The notes under the pieces: model-generated
Told to the model about the DNA's origin: nothing
Database searches by the model: none
Seen by the model: only the letters and a program-made list of their open reading frames with translations
Translations under genes and position numbers: made by a program
DNA from: DATFAS01 sp035254305
GTDB lineage: Bacteria > Bacillota > Bacilli > Aneurinibacillales > RAOX-1
Length of the DNA: 38,823 nt
Direction of reading: 5' to 3'
Assembly (NCBI GenBank): GCA_035254305.1
Contig: DATFAS010000172.1
Span: 1-38,823, forward strand
In this document: one piece after another, positions 16,073 through 23,061 of the stretch
Numbering within the stretch: the first letter of the stretch is position 1
Layout: every line of letters begins with the position of its first letter

Positions 16073-16621
16073 TTAGGCTTTAACAATAGCCAGTAATTCA
16101 TCTTTTTCTTCCTGAGTGAGAGTTCTTTCTGCCATTGGAAAAAGAACATTCTCTTCTTTTGAAAAATGATCCATCAAAACCTGAATCCCACGAATAATGG
16201 ATAGAGACAAATCAGAAATGGAATCTGGAGTAATAGGTGAAGGAAGCTCCTTTTGCTTCGTTAAATATTCATTAATATAACGCTTCCCTTCGCTATGTTC
16301 ATGCTCCATGACAGCAATCGGGCCGAACTGAGTACCAATATGGCGCCCAAGGATTGGAAACAATCCCTCTTCTTCTTTTGCAGAATGACGAATAAGATCT
16401 ACTTTATAAACCTCAACTAATCGTGTGAGTTCAGCTATTTCAGTATTTCTCTGTCCTTGCTCAACACCAGCGACCTTCTCTGCTTTAGTAAGGATCTCTT
16501 CCATCTGCTTTCTTAATGGCTTATGTTCATCAAAAAGGATTTGGATCGGCTCACAGAAATTAACCGCACCCATTGCCCCCATAAGACTACTCATGCAGCC
16601 TTCATTTGGTTCATTGAACAT
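16073..16621 (-). CDS. Hemerythrin (HHE) domain protein
   Basis: This 182-residue all-helical protein has the spaced His/Glu residues of a di-iron hemerythrin: LFDEHKPLRKQM (about 29-40), LIRHSAKEEEGLFPIL (76-91), VMEHEHSEGK (about 103-112) and LMDHFSKEENVLFPMAER. The pattern resembles the C-terminal domain of RIC proteins (ScdA/YtfE), which repair iron-sulphur centres after nitric oxide or oxidative damage, but the N-terminal ScdA domain is missing. Given the nitrate-respiration setting, NO handling or oxygen/iron binding is a reasonable inference. GGGAGG precedes ATG at 16621. An FNR-type promoter lies upstream and a terminator downstream, so it is a single-gene unit. Confidence 0.87.
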   Translation of the reverse strand: MFNEPNEGCMSSLMGAMGAVNFCEPIQILFDEHKPLRKQMEEILTKAEKVAGVEQGQRNTEIAELTRLVEVYKVDLIRHSAKEEEGLFPILGRHIGTQFGPIAVMEHEHSEGKRYINEYLTKQKELPSPITPDSISDLSLSIIRGIQVLMDHFSKEENVLFPMAERTLTQEEKDELLAIVKA

Positions 16622-16659
16622 TTATCATTTCCTCCCTATTTTTAGCTTGTTTAAATTTT

Positions 16660-16702
16660 ATTCTAGATGAATGCTTTCTTGGTGCTCAATGATATTGATC
16701 AC
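16660..16702 (-). promoter_or_regulatory. Candidate Fnr-activated promoter of the hemerythrin gene
   Basis: ATGAT-ATTG-ATCAC (16689-16702) matches the FNR consensus at 8 of 10 fixed positions. TAGAAT (16665-16660) lies 30.5 bp from its centre. Confidence 0.55.
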
Positions 16703-16772
16703 ATAGAAAAATTTTCACAGAAATAGCTTCCTCCTAGTTTGACCCCTATTTCCCCTAGGATAGCAAAAAAGA

Positions 16773-16805
16773 CAAAAAAAATGCATGGATTGAACAACCC
16801 ATGCA
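16773..16805 (-). terminator. Terminator downstream of cheV
   Basis: On the minus strand TGCATGG...CCATGCA (16782-16788 with 16799-16805) has inner pairs extending the stem to about 11 bp, followed by eight T. The rest of 16806-16893 shows nothing I can name. Confidence 0.88.
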
Positions 16806-16893
16806 AACGCCTTCAACTTTTCTTTACAAACCCATCTTTCACAGGGTCTGTGTTAGAGAAATCTCTCTATATAATTATAATGGATTCCTTCAC

Positions 16894-17808
16894 TTATACT
16901 ACTAACTGATCAATCAACTGCACAAGTGAATCAATCTCCGGTTTACTAACCTGTCCATTCGCACCAACACGTTCTCCTTTGTGACGGAGATCATCAGAAA
17001 TTAAAGAAGAAAAAATAATAACAGGAATATCCTTCAGATTAGGATGATCCTTCACTCGCTTGGTTAAATGCAGGCCGTCCATTTGTGGCATTTCAATATC
17101 GGTAATCAGAAGATTAACCTGGTTATTAATATCATCTGGCTTTTCCTTTGCTAGCTTCTCAAGAAAATCCCATGCCTGTTTTCCATCATGGAAGAAATGA
17201 TTATTACTATAGCCTGCTGCTACAAGAGTTTCTTCAATCATTTTTCTCAACATAGGAGAATCTTCAGCAACAACAATCGATTTATTTATACGTTCTCTAT
17301 TTCCTAGCTTTTTAATAGAATCGATCTGAATACCCGAATCCGGATCGATCTCTACAACAATCTTTTCGAAATCCAAGAGTAGAATCAATTGCGATGGCAT
17401 CTTAATTACACCAATGACTACTCCTTCTCCACCTTTAAACAATTCAGTAGGCTTTTCAATCTGCTCCCAAGATATTCGGTGAATCTGGAAAACGGATTCT
17501 ACATGAAAAACAACCTTCACCTTATTAAATTCAGTTACAATAAAATATCCTTTGGATTTATTTTCAAAAGAGGGGAATTTCAAAGCTTGACTTAAATCAA
17601 TGACGGGTAGAACCTCTCCGCGAAGCTGTATTATCCCACTTATAGATGGGTGTGAATGAGGCAGTTTCGTTACTTGACTAGGCTCTAGAATTTCGCGAAC
17701 CTTAGCAACATTAATTCCAAAATGGTTTTCTCCAATACCAAACCCAACAATTTCTAGTTCATTTGTACCACTTTCGAGTAATATTCCAGTCCCTTCCTGC
17801 TCTTTCAT
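16894..17808 (-). CDS. cheV: Chemotaxis adaptor CheV (CheW-like + receiver domain)
   Basis: CheV couples chemoreceptors to CheA and helps adaptation through phosphorylation of its receiver. The 304-residue protein has a CheW-like domain (about 15-160, FGINVAKVREILEP, GIIQLRGEVLPVIDL) and a receiver domain (about 180-300) with SIVVAEDSPMLRKMIEE and the phospho-acceptor Asp in LLITDIEMPQMDG. ATG at 17808 has AAGGAGA eight bases upstream and is preferred over TTG at 17832. Its promoter region has an FNR-like box at class II spacing, suggesting that taxis is retuned under low oxygen. It stands apart from other che genes. Confidence 0.92.
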   Translation of the reverse strand: MKEQEGTGILLESGTNELEIVGFGIGENHFGINVAKVREILEPSQVTKLPHSHPSISGIIQLRGEVLPVIDLSQALKFPSFENKSKGYFIVTEFNKVKVVFHVESVFQIHRISWEQIEKPTELFKGGEGVVIGVIKMPSQLILLLDFEKIVVEIDPDSGIQIDSIKKLGNRERINKSIVVAEDSPMLRKMIEETLVAAGYSNNHFFHDGKQAWDFLEKLAKEKPDDINNQVNLLITDIEMPQMDGLHLTKRVKDHPNLKDIPVIIFSSLISDDLRHKGERVGANGQVSKPEIDSLVQLIDQLVV

Positions 17809-17859
17809 AAGTTTTCTCTCCTTTACAGCCAATTCCTAAAAATTGGTTGATTATCCTCT

Positions 17860-17902
17860 ATCTTACCGTGAAAAGGAACATATTTGTGTGAAAAATATCA
17901 CT
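17860..17902 (-). promoter_or_regulatory. Candidate Fnr/CRP-type promoter of cheV
   Basis: TGTGA-AAAATA-TCACT (17887-17902) matches TGTGA-N6-TCACA at 9 of 10 fixed positions. Its centre (17894.5) is 29.5 bp from TAAGAT (17865-17860), the same hexamer and distance as at nreB1. Confidence 0.58.
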
Positions 17903-17946
17903 TTGTTAAAAAGAGTTAGTCCCCGTCTCCCATACTTTGTAACAAA

Positions 17947-18021
17947 TTATCCAAATACAAAAAGGCGCCCTAACAAGACGCCAAATGCAATAACCATCAA
18001 ACCCTCGAGTGAAGAAATCAT
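17947..18021 (-). CDS. Possible 24-residue hydrophobic peptide on a very short transcript
   Basis: The frame reads MISSLEGLMVIAFGVLLGRL followed by FVFG and a stop. The pattern SLEGLMVIAFG resembles small holin-like toxins of Firmicutes (xxLMLMIAFG), but that is recall, not a search. An extended -10 ends seven bases before the ATG, so the transcript would be leaderless, and no ribosome binding site is visible. A terminator overlaps the last third of the frame. It may instead be a short non-coding RNA of about 60-70 bases, or chance. The remainder of the gene-free stretch 17809-18142 holds the cheV promoter and little else. Confidence 0.25.
   Translation of the reverse strand: MISSLEGLMVIAFGVLLGRLFVFG
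17959..17982 (-). terminator. Terminator in the cheV-PAP2 gap
   Basis: On the minus strand GGCGTC (17982-17977) pairs with GGCGCC (17969-17964), 6 bp with one G-T, followed by five T. It ends either the mini-transcript from 18021 or read-through from the PAP2 gene 160 bases upstream. Confidence 0.65.
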
Positions 18022-18027
18022 AGTTCC

Positions 18028-18036
18028 ATTATAGCA
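18028..18036 (-). promoter_or_regulatory. Extended -10 promoter element
   Basis: TGCTATAAT on the minus strand is a perfect extended -10 (TG-N-TATAAT); no -35 is evident. The predicted start is near 18021. Confidence 0.45.
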
Positions 18037-18142
18037 TCTTTATTTCGGTATTTTATGTTTATTTTTTTATAAATCCCCACCAGAAAAAAGAAAACTAGTA
18101 AGGGCTATCACTCCATATTTTAGTTAGTTGATTAACTAGCAT

Positions 18143-18646
18143 TTAGCTTAACAAAAAGACAACGAATGTTGATAGGATAGCACCAACAATCATTCCACCT
18201 ACTACATCACTAGGATAATGGTGCCCTAGATGAATTCTTGTATAACCAACAATAGCAGCTGCTAGGATAAGTAGAAATGGTAGATGTAGGTATGGATTAA
18301 GACAGACGGACATAGCCACAACTGCAGAAGAATGCCCTGAAGGAAAGGAAGATTCGATCTCTCTTTTTCCATACGCTTCAATCCCCATCATCCCGTGATA
18401 GGGGCGCCAACGCTGAATCTTATACTTACAAAACTGAACAGCAAAAAAACAAAGGGCTAATGATGAGAATAATTCCATTCCTAGCCTTAAATTTAGGTAC
18501 ATGCAAAGCATTGTAAAAGGAAAAGTAAACATACTGCTTCCTAGAATCGAAATCAAGTAAACGATTGGATCTAGTCTCTTAAGAAAAGCATTTCTATGAA
18601 TCAAAAGTATGAACCATTGATCAAATCGAACGATTAGATCTATCAT
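18143..18646 (-). CDS. PAP2-family membrane phosphatase
   Basis: This 167-residue membrane protein has several hydrophobic helices and the three PAP2 motifs: KYKIQRWRP (about 74-82), SSFPSGHSS (about 98-106) and TRIHLGHHYPSDV (about 135-147). Such small enzymes act on lipid phosphates such as undecaprenyl pyrophosphate or phosphatidylglycerol phosphate on the outer face of the membrane; the substrate here is not known. GGAGTG precedes the ATG. It lies 77 bases after the polysaccharide deacetylase gene on the same strand and may be co-transcribed with it, suggesting an envelope role. Confidence 0.88.
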   Translation of the reverse strand: MIDLIVRFDQWFILLIHRNAFLKRLDPIVYLISILGSSMFTFPFTMLCMYLNLRLGMELFSSLALCFFAVQFCKYKIQRWRPYHGMMGIEAYGKREIESSFPSGHSSAVVAMSVCLNPYLHLPFLLILAAAIVGYTRIHLGHHYPSDVVGGMIVGAILSTFVVFLLS

Positions 18647-18723
18647 TTTTTACACTCCATCTTCAACTTCGTTTCCACCGGTTCCTAACAGAAATCGTAA
18701 ATTCAGTGATCTGGGAGTTCTAT

Positions 18724-19635
18724 TTATGGTGTGAAAGACGAAGTGCTGATCACATCTTTATGTTTCGGGTCAATATTTAATTTGATCGCACGTATCAAAT
18801 CATCTGGTGTTATTTTGGGCGAACCTCCATTAATCCGATAGATTACACGACTTCCCCGTTCATTAATCCCTGGTTGTATGGTAAAGAAAAGATCCATCCC
18901 AAGCGATTTGGCAATCCCAACAACCTTCTCATTATAAGCACCATAAGGGAAGCATAGAATGTTCTGGTCATCCCCCAGCTCTTCTTTCAGTCGTTTCTGT
19001 GCTAGGCTTAAATCTGCCCTCACACGATCTTCATATTGTTTTTCCGTTTCTTTACGAGCTTCCTCTTCGATATAGGTGGGCCCTAGTAGAACTGGTTTTT
19101 TATACCCCGATGGATTAATCGCCACATAATCATGCTGGTTGTATGTATGGGAATAAAAGGTCATATTGGCAGCCTTCATCTCTTTTATTTCATCCCATTT
19201 TAGGTGAGGGAGATGCGACAAGTAGGGCTGATCAGTGCACCCCACAATAACAAAATTGGTGGCAGGAAACCCCCAATTCTTCAGTTCCGGGTAAGCATAT
19301 TTATAGAAGCTTTCATAGCCATCATCAAATGTTATTAAGAGTGCATTGGGTGGGACATCCCCATTCCCCTTTGCAAATTCTTCAAATTCTTTCATACTAA
19401 TTACATTAAAGTGATTTTCCTTAATCTTCTCTAGTTGATCATGAAATAGCTGAGGAGTAATGGTTGCTCCTGATTTGAAAAAAGGATCAATATTGTGGTA
19501 CATTAGAACCATTACCTGGTCCTTATAAAGCGGTTCTGTTTGAGAAATCTTATCAGTCCGATTTAGTGCCCCGGTTAGTATTCCGATAGCAGCTAATGCA
19601 GCTATGATTAATCCCCCCATTTTCAAACCTACCAT
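18724..19635 (-). CDS. Membrane-anchored polysaccharide deacetylase (CE4/NodB fold)
   Basis: CE4 enzymes remove N-acetyl groups from cell-surface glycans. The 303-residue protein starts with a signal/anchor helix (about 5-25), then VMVLMYHNIDP (motif typical of the PgaB/IcaB subgroup), LLITFDDGYESFYKYAYPEL with the catalytic and metal-binding aspartates, FYSHTYNQHD with the metal histidines, and CFPYGAYNEKVV. ATG at 19635 follows AAGGAGG by seven bases and is chosen over 19665. A sigma-A-like promoter sits just upstream. Whether it acts on peptidoglycan or an exopolysaccharide cannot be told. Confidence 0.88.
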   Translation of the reverse strand: MVGLKMGGLIIAALAAIGILTGALNRTDKISQTEPLYKDQVMVLMYHNIDPFFKSGATITPQLFHDQLEKIKENHFNVISMKEFEEFAKGNGDVPPNALLITFDDGYESFYKYAYPELKNWGFPATNFVIVGCTDQPYLSHLPHLKWDEIKEMKAANMTFYSHTYNQHDYVAINPSGYKKPVLLGPTYIEEEARKETEKQYEDRVRADLSLAQKRLKEELGDDQNILCFPYGAYNEKVVGIAKSLGMDLFFTIQPGINERGSRVIYRINGGSPKITPDDLIRAIKLNIDPKHKDVISTSSFTP

Positions 19636-19672
19636 TCTGATCCTCCTTCCCTCATCCCAAATCAACTACTTC

Positions 19673-19701
19673 AATATATAATAGAAATGAAAAGGCAGCA
19701 A
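19673..19701 (-). promoter_or_regulatory. Sigma-A-type promoter of the deacetylase gene
   Basis: TTGCTG (19701-19696), 17-base spacer, TATATT (19678-19673), about 30 bases before the ribosome binding site. Confidence 0.55.
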
Positions 19702-19754
19702 ACTTTTGTCTTATGGAATCTTATTCCTTCCGTCTCTTCTCTATGATTTATTTT

Positions 19755-19781
19755 AAAAAATACAGGGAATGCCCCTGTATT
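19755..19781 (-). terminator. Terminator of the hydroxyacid dehydrogenase gene
   Basis: On the minus strand AATACAGGG (19781-19773) pairs with CCCTGTATT (19767-19759), followed by a run of T. It begins one base after the stop codon. Confidence 0.85.
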
Positions 19782-19782
19782 C

Positions 19783-20664
19783 CTATTTATCATAAAGCTT
19801 ATAAAGTGCCTGTGTTCCCCGTTCCTCATCACCAAGGAGGGCTAATTCATCATAAAGTGATTTGGCTAATTCTAATCCTGGAATCATCATTCCTAGTTCC
19901 TTAGCAGACTCTAAAGCAATTCCCATATCCTTAATGAAATGCTTGATATAAAAGCCTGGCTCAAAATCCCCACCAATCATTCTTGGAGCAAGATTACTTA
20001 GTGACCAACTACCTGCTGCTCCTGCCTCAATGCTTTTAAGTACAGTAGTCGGATCAAGACCTGCCTTCTTCGCATAGATAATGGCTTCCACAACACCGAT
20101 CATATTGGAGGCTATAGCAATTTGGTTACACATTTTCGTGTACTGACCTGCACCAGGTCCTCCTTGTAACACAATATTTTTACCCATTTGTTCAAGGATA
20201 GGCAACATTACATTATAGGCTTGTGCATCCCCTCCAACCATAATAGACAGCCGTGCCTCTCTCGCCCCAACATCTCCACCAGAAACTGGAGCATCGAGAG
20301 AATATATCTTTTTCAAGGCAGCCTCTTTGGCAATTCTCTTTGCCAAGGCAGGGCTAGATGTCGTCATATCAAGGAGGTAAGTACCTTCTTTTGCATGCTT
20401 CACTACCCCATGCTCACCTAGATATACTTCTTCAACATCCCTCGGATAACCAACCATAGAAATGACTATTTGGGACTCTTCAGCTAGCTTAGCTACTGAA
20501 TCCACCCATCTTGCCCCTAGCTCCACTAAATCTTCTGCCTTTGACCTTGTACGATTATAGACCACAAGCGAGTATCCAGCTTTAAGTAAATGAGTAGCCA
20601 TACTCTTTCCCATTACACCTAGACCAATAAACCCTATCACAGTTTTACTTTTGTCTTTTTCCAT
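19783..20664 (-). CDS. NAD(P)-dependent beta-hydroxyacid dehydrogenase (3-hydroxyisobutyrate dehydrogenase / tartronate semialdehyde reductase family)
   Basis: This 293-residue protein has the Rossmann signature GFIGLGVMGKSMATHLL near the N-terminus and NRT after beta-2, suggesting NADP or NAD use. The family substrate motif is DAPVSGGDVGAREARLSIMVGG, and the catalytic lysine region is GAGQYTKMCNQIAIASNM. Family members oxidise 3-hydroxyisobutyrate (valine breakdown), 2-hydroxy-3-oxopropionate or related short hydroxyacids; sequence alone does not separate these. ATG at 20664 lies ten bases after AAGGAGG. It is a single-gene unit with its own extended -10 promoter and terminator. Confidence 0.88.
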   Translation of the reverse strand: MEKDKSKTVIGFIGLGVMGKSMATHLLKAGYSLVVYNRTRSKAEDLVELGARWVDSVAKLAEESQIVISMVGYPRDVEEVYLGEHGVVKHAKEGTYLLDMTTSSPALAKRIAKEAALKKIYSLDAPVSGGDVGAREARLSIMVGGDAQAYNVMLPILEQMGKNIVLQGGPGAGQYTKMCNQIAIASNMIGVVEAIIYAKKAGLDPTTVLKSIEAGAAGSWSLSNLAPRMIGGDFEPGFYIKHFIKDMGIALESAKELGMMIPGLELAKSLYDELALLGDEERGTQALYKLYDK

Positions 20665-20700
20665 AGATCCCACTCCTCCTTATTCAAAAATTTAAGAAAT

Positions 20701-20709
20701 ATTATACCA
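20701..20709 (-). promoter_or_regulatory. Extended -10 promoter of the dehydrogenase gene
   Basis: TGGTATAAT on the minus strand (20709-20701) is a perfect extended -10, with a weak TAGACA 19 bases upstream of the hexamer. Confidence 0.55.
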
Positions 20710-20894
20710 AAAAAATGACCTTAAATGTCTAGCACCTTGATCCCATTCGTGGCCAAGAGTTCTTCTATATTATTCTAAAGTGGGTATAGCCCTGCAAAAT
20801 TACGGATAAATTATCATTGATTCAATCACTAATGAAATTCTTAAGAATACACTATGAACAACTACGTCTATTTCTCAGGTCAGCAGGTGATATC

Positions 20895-21008
20895 ATGGAA
20901 AACAATCAAATCGACAATGACATGATCCGAATACCTCGCAGCACGGTTTGGAACCTCATCACCAAGCTTTATCGTTTTGATCGCAAAAATCGAGGAGGCC
21001 TCCGATAA
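20895..21008 (+). CDS. Possible small basic protein, 37 residues
   Basis: The frame begins MENNQIDNDMIRIPRSTVWN and ends in a basic tail (KLYRFDRKNRGGLR). AGGTGAT sits just upstream of the ATG, and a hairpin with a T-rich tail on the plus strand begins within its last codons. I recognise no family. It is one of very few plus-strand signals in a minus-strand region. The remaining gap 20710-20894 shows no clear promoter for it, so it may be spurious. Confidence 0.3.
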   Translation: MENNQIDNDMIRIPRSTVWNLITKLYRFDRKNRGGLR

Positions 21009-21033
21009 AATTATTGGAGGCCTTTTATTTTTC
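20996..21033. terminator. Bidirectional terminator
   Basis: AGGCCTCC (20996-21003) pairs with GGAGGCCT (21016-21023). TTTATTTTTC follows on the plus strand and GATTTTTG on the minus strand. It serves the cation transporter gene and possibly the small plus-strand frame. Confidence 0.8.
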
Positions 21034-21933
21034 TTCATCTTTATAATACGGGTTTAAATGAATCAGGACTTCCTGAACATTATCAAACTTTGCCATAATG
21101 GCTTCTTTAAGTTTCCTTCCAATATCATGACCTTCTTTAATGGTTTTGAAGTAATCAATACTTACTCTTACATCCAAAATAATATAATGACCGTGCTCTC
21201 TTCCTCGAAGACGATCAATCCGTTTTACATCTGAAAACTGCGAAATGATGGATTCATATTCTTGAAGTAGTTCGCTATCCACGTTTCGTTCCATGAGGAT
21301 ATGAAAGGACTCCGAAGATAGTTCTTTGGCAATCTTAAAGATTAAATAAGCAACAAAAATACTTGCAACAGCATCCGAATATCGAAAAATAAACCATCCC
21401 ATATAATCCCCAAAGATGGATAAGCCCACCCCAAATGCTGCTGCAAGAGATGCAACAATATCCGCCTTATGATCAAAGGCTATCGCCTCTATTGCCTTAC
21501 TATTGTATTGATTAGCAACCTTAAGGGAATATCGAAACAGAATTACCTTGGCAATATAAGAAAAAAGGGCAACCCATAAAGCAATGAACATCGGACTTTG
21601 AACAGGTTCGAAGAAGCTTAGTATTCCTTCATAAGCAATATAGATGGACACGAGAAAGAGAAGCCCTCCAATAATTCCAGAAATTATGACTTCTGCTTTT
21701 CCATGCCCATATGGATGTTCCTTGTCAGCTGGTTTATTCGACACGTTAATGACTAATAAAACGATCAACGAAGCGAATACATCCGCTGCCGAATGGATCC
21801 CGTCAGCAAATACCGATTCACTATGTGCCTGCCATCCAATAACCACTTTCGAAATGGTAAGAATAATATTACCCCAAAGACTAATCCATGCAACCCTTTT
21901 TCCGACTTCTTCCCGAGCTTGATCAGCCAACAA
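21025..21933 (-). CDS. Cation diffusion facilitator (CDF) metal efflux transporter
   Basis: CDF proteins export divalent metals (Zn, Mn, Fe, Co) in exchange for protons. The 302-residue protein has six membrane helices, the metal-site motifs FADGIHSAADV (about 42-52) and AFDHKADIVAS (about 151-161), the HPYGHGKAE signature (73-81), and a soluble C-terminal dimer domain with RLRGREHGHYIILDV. HSAAD and DHKAD rather than HxxxD variants leave the metal open; Mn or Fe is as possible as Zn. The start is a TTG at 21933 (a second TTG follows) with GGGGG six bases upstream. It lies 34 bases after the small membrane protein gene, probably one operon. Confidence 0.9.
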   Translation of the reverse strand: MLADQAREEVGKRVAWISLWGNIILTISKVVIGWQAHSESVFADGIHSAADVFASLIVLLVINVSNKPADKEHPYGHGKAEVIISGIIGGLLFLVSIYIAYEGILSFFEPVQSPMFIALWVALFSYIAKVILFRYSLKVANQYNSKAIEAIAFDHKADIVASLAAAFGVGLSIFGDYMGWFIFRYSDAVASIFVAYLIFKIAKELSSESFHILMERNVDSELLQEYESIISQFSDVKRIDRLRGREHGHYIILDVRVSIDYFKTIKEGHDIGRKLKEAIMAKFDNVQEVLIHLNPYYKDEEK

Positions 21934-21967
21934 ATATTTCCCCCACCCTTAAATATTTCACAATCAC

Positions 21968-22222
21968 TTACACTTGACCAGTTCCCCTTCTTCGATCGAT
22001 GAATCGATTAACATATCGACCAACGAAATACCAGAAAACCAAATTCCCTCCATAGAGAATGGGCATTTTGATGCCGTAAGGGATATTAGGTATGATTTCA
22101 ACAAACCAACTCACAGGATTGGTCATATACAAGAAGATATGATCAGGGTCTAATCCGGTAAAGCTCAAAATATCCATTATGACAGCAAATAGAAGAAAGC
22201 GAAAAGTTATTTTACCGAACAT
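21968..22222 (-). CDS. Small two-helix membrane protein, function unknown
   Basis: This 84-residue protein has hydrophobic segments near residues 5-20 and 55-70 and a basic C-terminal tail (RYVNRFIDRRRG). AGGAGG sits seven bases before the ATG, so it is very likely expressed. I do not recognise a family. It lies directly upstream of the CDF transporter gene on the same strand, so a link to metal export is possible but unproven. Confidence 0.65.
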   Translation of the reverse strand: MFGKITFRFLLFAVIMDILSFTGLDPDHIFLYMTNPVSWFVEIIPNIPYGIKMPILYGGNLVFWYFVGRYVNRFIDRRRGTGQV

Positions 22223-22334
22223 TTTATTCCTCCTTAAGTCCTCTACGAAAGCCTTAAGGTTATTTTTCCTGAAAATGTATGGTAACTATACAAAAAATTT
22301 CAGATACGCCCAACTTCCATTTCGCAGGTGACTC

Positions 22335-22373
22335 TAATAAAAAGTAAAAGAGGCTGATCTTTTCAGCCCCTTT
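22335..22373 (-). terminator. Terminator of the nreA2-nreB2-nreC2 operon
   Basis: AAAGAGGCTGA (22347-22357) pairs with TCAGCCCCTTT (22363-22373), 11 bp with one mismatch/wobble, with TTTTACTTTTT following on the minus strand. Confidence 0.85.
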
Positions 22374-22404
22374 CCATTCAATCACTTCACCATTGAATGC
22401 AGCA

Positions 22405-23061
22405 TCATTCAAAATCTAGCAACCCTTTTTTCATAGCGTATCGAACTAATTCTGGTCGAGTTTTCAGTTGAAGTTTTTCCATAATTTTCGTCTTATGAGT
22501 TTCCACAGTTTTAACCGAGACACAGAGCTTCTCAGCAATCTCCTTATTGGCATAACCCTTGGCGATTAGAACAAGAATTTCCCGTTCTCTCTCAGTCAAT
22601 ACGTTGAAATAATCCGTATCCTCGCCCTTCTGAACTCGCTGTAGAAATTCTTGGATTAATGATTTCGTTGCAGAAGGATAGAGATAAGCTGCGCCTTTAT
22701 AGACTGTTCGAATAGCTGTAATTAAATCATTGTCTGGTGCACTCTTAAGTATGTAGCCTGAAGCACCCGCCTGAAGTACGCGAAATAAATATTCTTCATC
22801 ATCATGCATGGTGAGAACGAGAACCTCAACATCTGGTGCCAATTCACGTAACCTCATCGTTGCTGATAATCCATTCTCCCCTGGAGGCATACTAAGATCC
22901 ATCAAAATAATGTTAGGGTGCAGCTTCAAGGCTAAATCCACGGCTTCCCCACCATCTGCTGCTGCACCTACAACCTCCATATCCTCCTGAGCATTAATTA
23001 ACATGGATAATCCTGAACGGACGATGGCATGATCATCAGCAACAAGTACCTGAATCGACAT
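22405..23061 (-). CDS. nreC: NreC-type response regulator (REC + LuxR HTH), copy 2
   Basis: This 218-residue protein has a receiver domain with VLVADDH, phospho-acceptor D55 in IILMDLSMPP, LTMHDDEEYL and YILKSAP, then a LuxR-type HTH (LTEREREILVLIAKGYANKEIAEKL...TVETHKTKIMEKL). It is the third gene of nreABC and overlaps the end of nreB2. ATG at 23061 has GGGGG nine bases upstream; the longer frame from 23115 would lie inside nreB2. Recognition-helix regions of the two NreC copies are close (SPKTVENHKAHF against SVKTVETHKTKI), so overlapping DNA specificity is plausible. Confidence 0.92.
   Translation of the reverse strand: MSIQVLVADDHAIVRSGLSMLINAQEDMEVVGAAADGGEAVDLALKLHPNIILMDLSMPPGENGLSATMRLRELAPDVEVLVLTMHDDEEYLFRVLQAGASGYILKSAPDNDLITAIRTVYKGAAYLYPSATKSLIQEFLQRVQKGEDTDYFNVLTEREREILVLIAKGYANKEIAEKLCVSVKTVETHKTKIMEKLQLKTRPELVRYAMKKGLLDFE

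Noticed and set aside
16741..16759. Possible NreC site upstream of the hemerythrin gene (two GGGG tracts)
   Set aside because: The two G-tracts are direct, not inverted, and the distance to the -10 does not fit the other boxes.
17843..18034. 63-residue plus-strand frame in the cheV-PAP2 gap
   Set aside because: No ribosome binding site, and it runs through the cheV promoter box and a minus-strand terminator.
20817..20829. TTGATTCAATCAC as an FNR box for the small plus-strand frame
   Set aside because: The half-sites are only three or fewer bases apart, not four, and no -10 lies at the expected distance.
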